Origin: Magnetococcales bacterium WMHbin3
GTDB lineage: Bacteria; Pseudomonadota; Magnetococcia; Magnetococcales; Magnetaquicoccaceae
Direction of reading: 5' to 3'
Length of the DNA stretch: 64,000 bases
NCBI GenBank assembly: GCA_002753185.1
Contig: PDZX01000002.1
Location: forward strand, 81,241-145,240
Notes under the pieces: generated by a model
Told to the model about the DNA's origin: nothing
What the model saw: only the letters and a program-made list of their open reading frames with translations
The model's database searches: none
Part shown: one piece after another, positions 61,294 to 64,000 of the stretch
Position numbering within the stretch: position 1 is the first letter of the stretch
Layout: each line of letters begins with the position of its first letter
Translations under genes and position numbers: made by a program

Positions 61294-62790
61294 CTACATC
61301 CATATCGCCTGGTAAACTACATTTCTTATTTTTTCTACTGTCCTTTCTCCGATACCGTCAATATTGAGAAGTGCATTATCCGACGCATCGGCAACATCAC
61401 CTACAGTTAGAAATTCATTATCTTTTAGTAATGTGACTTTTGCTTGCGTTAACCCGTAAGGATACGCATTAGATTTAATAAGAATTGCAATTTCCTGATC
61501 AAAAATTGAAAGCTTATTATTATTGGAAATATCAGGAAGTTTAAGATCGTTTAATAATTCACTGGTTGCGTGTATCTCAATCATCTCTTTTGAAGAATCC
61601 AACCAATTTTTTGCAAGCTCAGAGGTGATACGCGCACCATGAACCTTCTCAAGGATATTGCAAAGATTAGCCATAAAGACGACCCCCCTCCCTCCAGATT
61701 TCATTGCGCGCGACACATCCCTTCTGGCAATGAAACCGACATACTCAAGAATTTCAAACGGTTTTAAAAACTTTGCACAAATATTTTTATGGACAATCAA
61801 TGATCCCCCGGTACGATCACCTAATATTTTAAAGAGTAACTCGCAGATCTCTTTTGCCGTCTCAACCATAGGCTCATAAGCTCCTAATTTTGGTGCAACT
61901 TCCTCAAGCAACGGCCAGTAATAGTTTGACGACATATATATTAATCCAGATGTTATCTCTTTATATCCTATATTGTTTTTTTCATTGAACCATGCGCATG
62001 CAATAACAAGAGCCCGGATATTTCCCAGCACAGACCTGCCAAGAAATTTTGCAAAAAAACTCGCTGTGATAGTTCCCGAGAATTTTTGATCGCTACCAAG
62101 AGAAGGGTAGCGGGCACTAATAACATCGATAAAGAACGCCTCAAAATCACTACTGCGCTCATCTCTAACAATGTCTATGACGGTTGCATCATTGTAAACG
62201 TCAAATCGCGTTCCGAATTTTGTTACACCGGGATAGATAGATGCCTTACATGATATTAAATCTGTCGAAAGAACTCGAAAAATATCAAAAAACTCTGTCA
62301 AAGGAGCCTCTCGACCAATATGGGCTGCATCATCAAAAAGTAATATTATTCTTTTCCCAAGCTGTCGAGCCAATTCTTTAAGTTTTATTTGAAGATTACC
62401 AACATTATTTGTATCATCAAATACGTTTGATATGTTTTGTTTCCTCAGTTCACCAGATATAGCCTTCCCAAGCCAAGAGCAAAAATTATTTTCATATTGT
62501 TGACCCTGAGACCTTAATAACGGTAAATAACGCAAGCTTATATAAATAGCAAAAGCAATATGCGAATATTTATTACGGACACGGTTTGTTGCTTCTATTA
62601 AAAGAGCACTTTTTCCACTACCTCGACCACCACGAATAAGAACAGGTCCATGAGCAATAAGTTTACGAATAATTATATCCTCATGATTTTTAAATCGGTG
62701 AATTTTTAAAAACTGATCTTCAGTACAATCTTCGGAAGCCAACGTCAAAGCGGTATCTTCATCATTTTCTGTAGAATTTATATCTAACAC
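61294..62790 (-). CDS. P-loop ATPase with C-terminal helix-hairpin-helix, unknown function
   Basis: A 498-residue protein in an AT-rich block unlike the surrounding GC-rich DNA. It has Walker A GGRGSGKSALL near residue 54, a Walker B-like IILLFDDAAHIG near 148, a long helical region and a C-terminal helix-hairpin-helix (NIDGIGERTVEKIRN near 475). The fold is that of STAND or ORC/AAA-type ATPases, and the HhH suggests DNA binding. The GTG at 62790 has AGGAG eight bases upstream and overlaps the end of the preceding gene by seven bases. Function is unknown; a defence or mobile-element role is inferred from composition and pairing. Confidence 0.7.
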   Translation of the reverse strand: MLDINSTENDEDTALTLASEDCTEDQFLKIHRFKNHEDIIIRKLIAHGPVLIRGGRGSGKSALLIEATNRVRNKYSHIAFAIYISLRYLPLLRSQGQQYENNFCSWLGKAISGELRKQNISNVFDDTNNVGNLQIKLKELARQLGKRIILLFDDAAHIGREAPLTEFFDIFRVLSTDLISCKASIYPGVTKFGTRFDVYNDATVIDIVRDERSSDFEAFFIDVISARYPSLGSDQKFSGTITASFFAKFLGRSVLGNIRALVIACAWFNEKNNIGYKEITSGLIYMSSNYYWPLLEEVAPKLGAYEPMVETAKEICELLFKILGDRTGGSLIVHKNICAKFLKPFEILEYVGFIARRDVSRAMKSGGRGVVFMANLCNILEKVHGARITSELAKNWLDSSKEMIEIHATSELLNDLKLPDISNNNKLSIFDQEIAILIKSNAYPYGLTQAKVTLLKDNEFLTVGDVADASDNALLNIDGIGERTVEKIRNVVYQAIWM

Positions 62791-63566
62791 GGAATCTTCT
62801 CCTGAATTTTTTTAGCAAGTTCAAACGAACGCTCAAAAGATAAACGCGATTGGGCCGTTTCAATAAAATGAGAAGCCATCGCAAGACAAACAATCACTTT
62901 TAACAATTGATCGAATTTATCATTTATTGTCGTTTGATCACAGACTGAGTGTATTGGAACCACAAATTCAGCATGGGTACCTTTTGATAGTGTAGAATAA
63001 ACACTTGTCGCAATTCCTTTTATCTTTTTAATAAAATTCTCTGGCTCCGTCTCTTTCACTATAGACAGTATTGTAGGCACTTCTGGTAAGGTCCCCAACA
63101 AATCAATCAACTGTGTTGCAGATGGTTTCCAAAATATCTCATCCACATATGGACTAAAAAGAGATCTAGAAATCTGCTCTATTTTCAATGGATCAGTCCA
63201 TATTTTAGGATTTGGTTTGTTGTCAGTCAATATATCTTTATTCCAAGCAATAGCGATTTCATTTCTTTTGTGGAGATCATAAGATTGAGAGCTTTGAAAT
63301 TTTGAAATAACTAAAATACGAAACGGGTCAATTCGTCCAAGAAGAACTGTCAGGGATGCCTCCAAAAGTGCCCGTCCACAAAACGGACCCAGGAATGTCA
63401 TGTCCTTGGAATCTATATTTGCATCGCGATAGCTCAATATAAGATTAAAATAATGATCTATCGGGATAGACATATTTTTCAAGATGGCTGACAATTGACT
63501 TGTCTCGTTTGTTTCTCCACAAACAAGTGTTGAAAACAGTTTATCATCATTATCAATTGATGTCAT
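62784..63566 (-). CDS. Unknown AT-rich gene paired with the P-loop ATPase (260 residues)
   Basis: A 260-residue mostly helical protein with no signal peptide, starting MTSIDNDDKLFST. It has an AAAGGA site ten bases before the ATG at 63566. Notable stretches are FLGPFCGRALLEASLTVLLGRIDPFRILVIS (about 58-88) and a late FVVPIHS. I recognise no family. It overlaps the ATPase gene, so the two form an operon and probably a functional pair. Codon use and AT-richness differ sharply from neighbours, which suggests horizontal transfer. Confidence 0.65.
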   Translation of the reverse strand: MTSIDNDDKLFSTLVCGETNETSQLSAILKNMSIPIDHYFNLILSYRDANIDSKDMTFLGPFCGRALLEASLTVLLGRIDPFRILVISKFQSSQSYDLHKRNEIAIAWNKDILTDNKPNPKIWTDPLKIEQISRSLFSPYVDEIFWKPSATQLIDLLGTLPEVPTILSIVKETEPENFIKKIKGIATSVYSTLSKGTHAEFVVPIHSVCDQTTINDKFDQLLKVIVCLAMASHFIETAQSRLSFERSFELAKKIQEKIPC

Positions 63567-64000
63567 GTATTGATATTCCTTTATAAATTATTTTTAATTA
63601 TCAATAAACATTATCGGTGAACAGAAAAATTCGATGGATTCCGGTGACGCAAATTACCCCCCCCCTCCTGGGCTTCCACTTCCCACTCACCAAGCAATTC
63701 AATCATCAAACCCTGTAACACTATGAAATCACACTAAAAATAACTTTAATTCGGTTCTTTTGGAGTCCATTACGGCGGCACCATTCCGAGTCACATCTCA
63801 ATCATTTCGTTGCCCCGTCGAAGCCGTTTCACCCCCTGACTGGAACTGCATGTATGAAAACACAGAATGGGAAAAAATGCAAGCGCTAAGGTAACTATTC
63901 AGCACCCCGCTTAAAAAAGATCCTTGACAGGGTTTTTCGCTATTTTTTGGAAATCCAAGTGCAGGTCTGGAGATCGCCAGATTTTGCTGTTCCTTGACCG
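63567..64000. other. AT-rich non-coding end of the window
   Basis: No convincing open reading frame on either strand. The stretch holds the probable promoter of the 260-residue gene (AT-rich sequence just upstream of 63566), a run of nine C around 63660, and GC-rising sequence from about 63890 that may begin another element beyond the window. Confidence 0.5.

Overview
The window is a GC-rich chromosomal segment from a motile, Gram-negative proteobacterium. The cell type is supported by a two-partner secretion pair, LolA, TrkAH, CheV, a methyl-accepting chemoreceptor and several c-di-GMP proteins. The gene mix resembles deep-branching aquatic proteobacteria such as Magnetococcales, but that placement is an impression, not a result. 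No rRNA, tRNA, CRISPR array or complete insertion sequence was seen.

Region by region. 1-5.3 kb: the end of argJ, a YrfG-type nucleotidase and a 1488-residue hybrid histidine kinase. 5.3-16.3 kb (minus strand): a TpsB transporter, a giant TpsA-like exoprotein with GLUG repeats and a C-terminal caspase domain, a small secreted protein and a CHASE2 adenylate/guanylate cyclase. 16.4-24.2 kb: two near-identical pairs of CNNM/CBS/CorC membrane proteins; the first pair is followed by a PhoP/PhoQ-like two-component system, while the second stops a few codons into a remnant of the regulator gene and ends at a strong terminator. 24.2-26.8 kb (minus): terZ-, terD-, dedA- and terC-like genes. 26.9-36.8 kb (minus): an apparent eleven-gene operon of a DUF3124 protein, a double DUF1538 protein, two PII-like proteins, TrkA, TrkH, two single DUF1538 proteins, a third PII protein and a second PhoP/PhoQ-like pair. 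36.9-38.8 kb: a Septu-like ATPase/HNH pair whose HNH gene is cut by an in-frame TAG. 38.8-41.4 kb: rimO, yajQ, lolA. 41.4-45.7 kb: small unknown genes and an operon of metallo-hydrolase, flavoprotein, cyclic-nucleotide-binding protein and membrane protein. 45.9-47.3 kb: an AlbA_2/HATPase gene split by a one-base frameshift. 47.4-52.9 kb: a SNF2 helicase and gdhA. 53-61 kb: two NIT-domain receptors (one GGDEF-EAL, one chemoreceptor), a REC-PAS-GGDEF protein and CheV. 61.3-63.6 kb: an AT-rich, foreign-looking two-gene cassette with a P-loop ATPase.

The most striking pattern is regulatory. Four promoters, ahead of both CNNM pairs, the ter operon and a 64-codon ORF, carry the same 11-bp direct repeat, with the second half-site starting exactly 15 bases before a -10-like hexamer. 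This is the layout of a PhoP/PmrA-type box, and two PhoP/PhoQ-like systems lie next to these targets. I infer a local ion-homeostasis and envelope-stress regulon covering about 20 kb, joining CNNM transporters, Ter proteins, TrkAH and PII-linked DUF1538 proteins. The secreted caspase cassette and the two damaged accessory loci are the other main points of interest.
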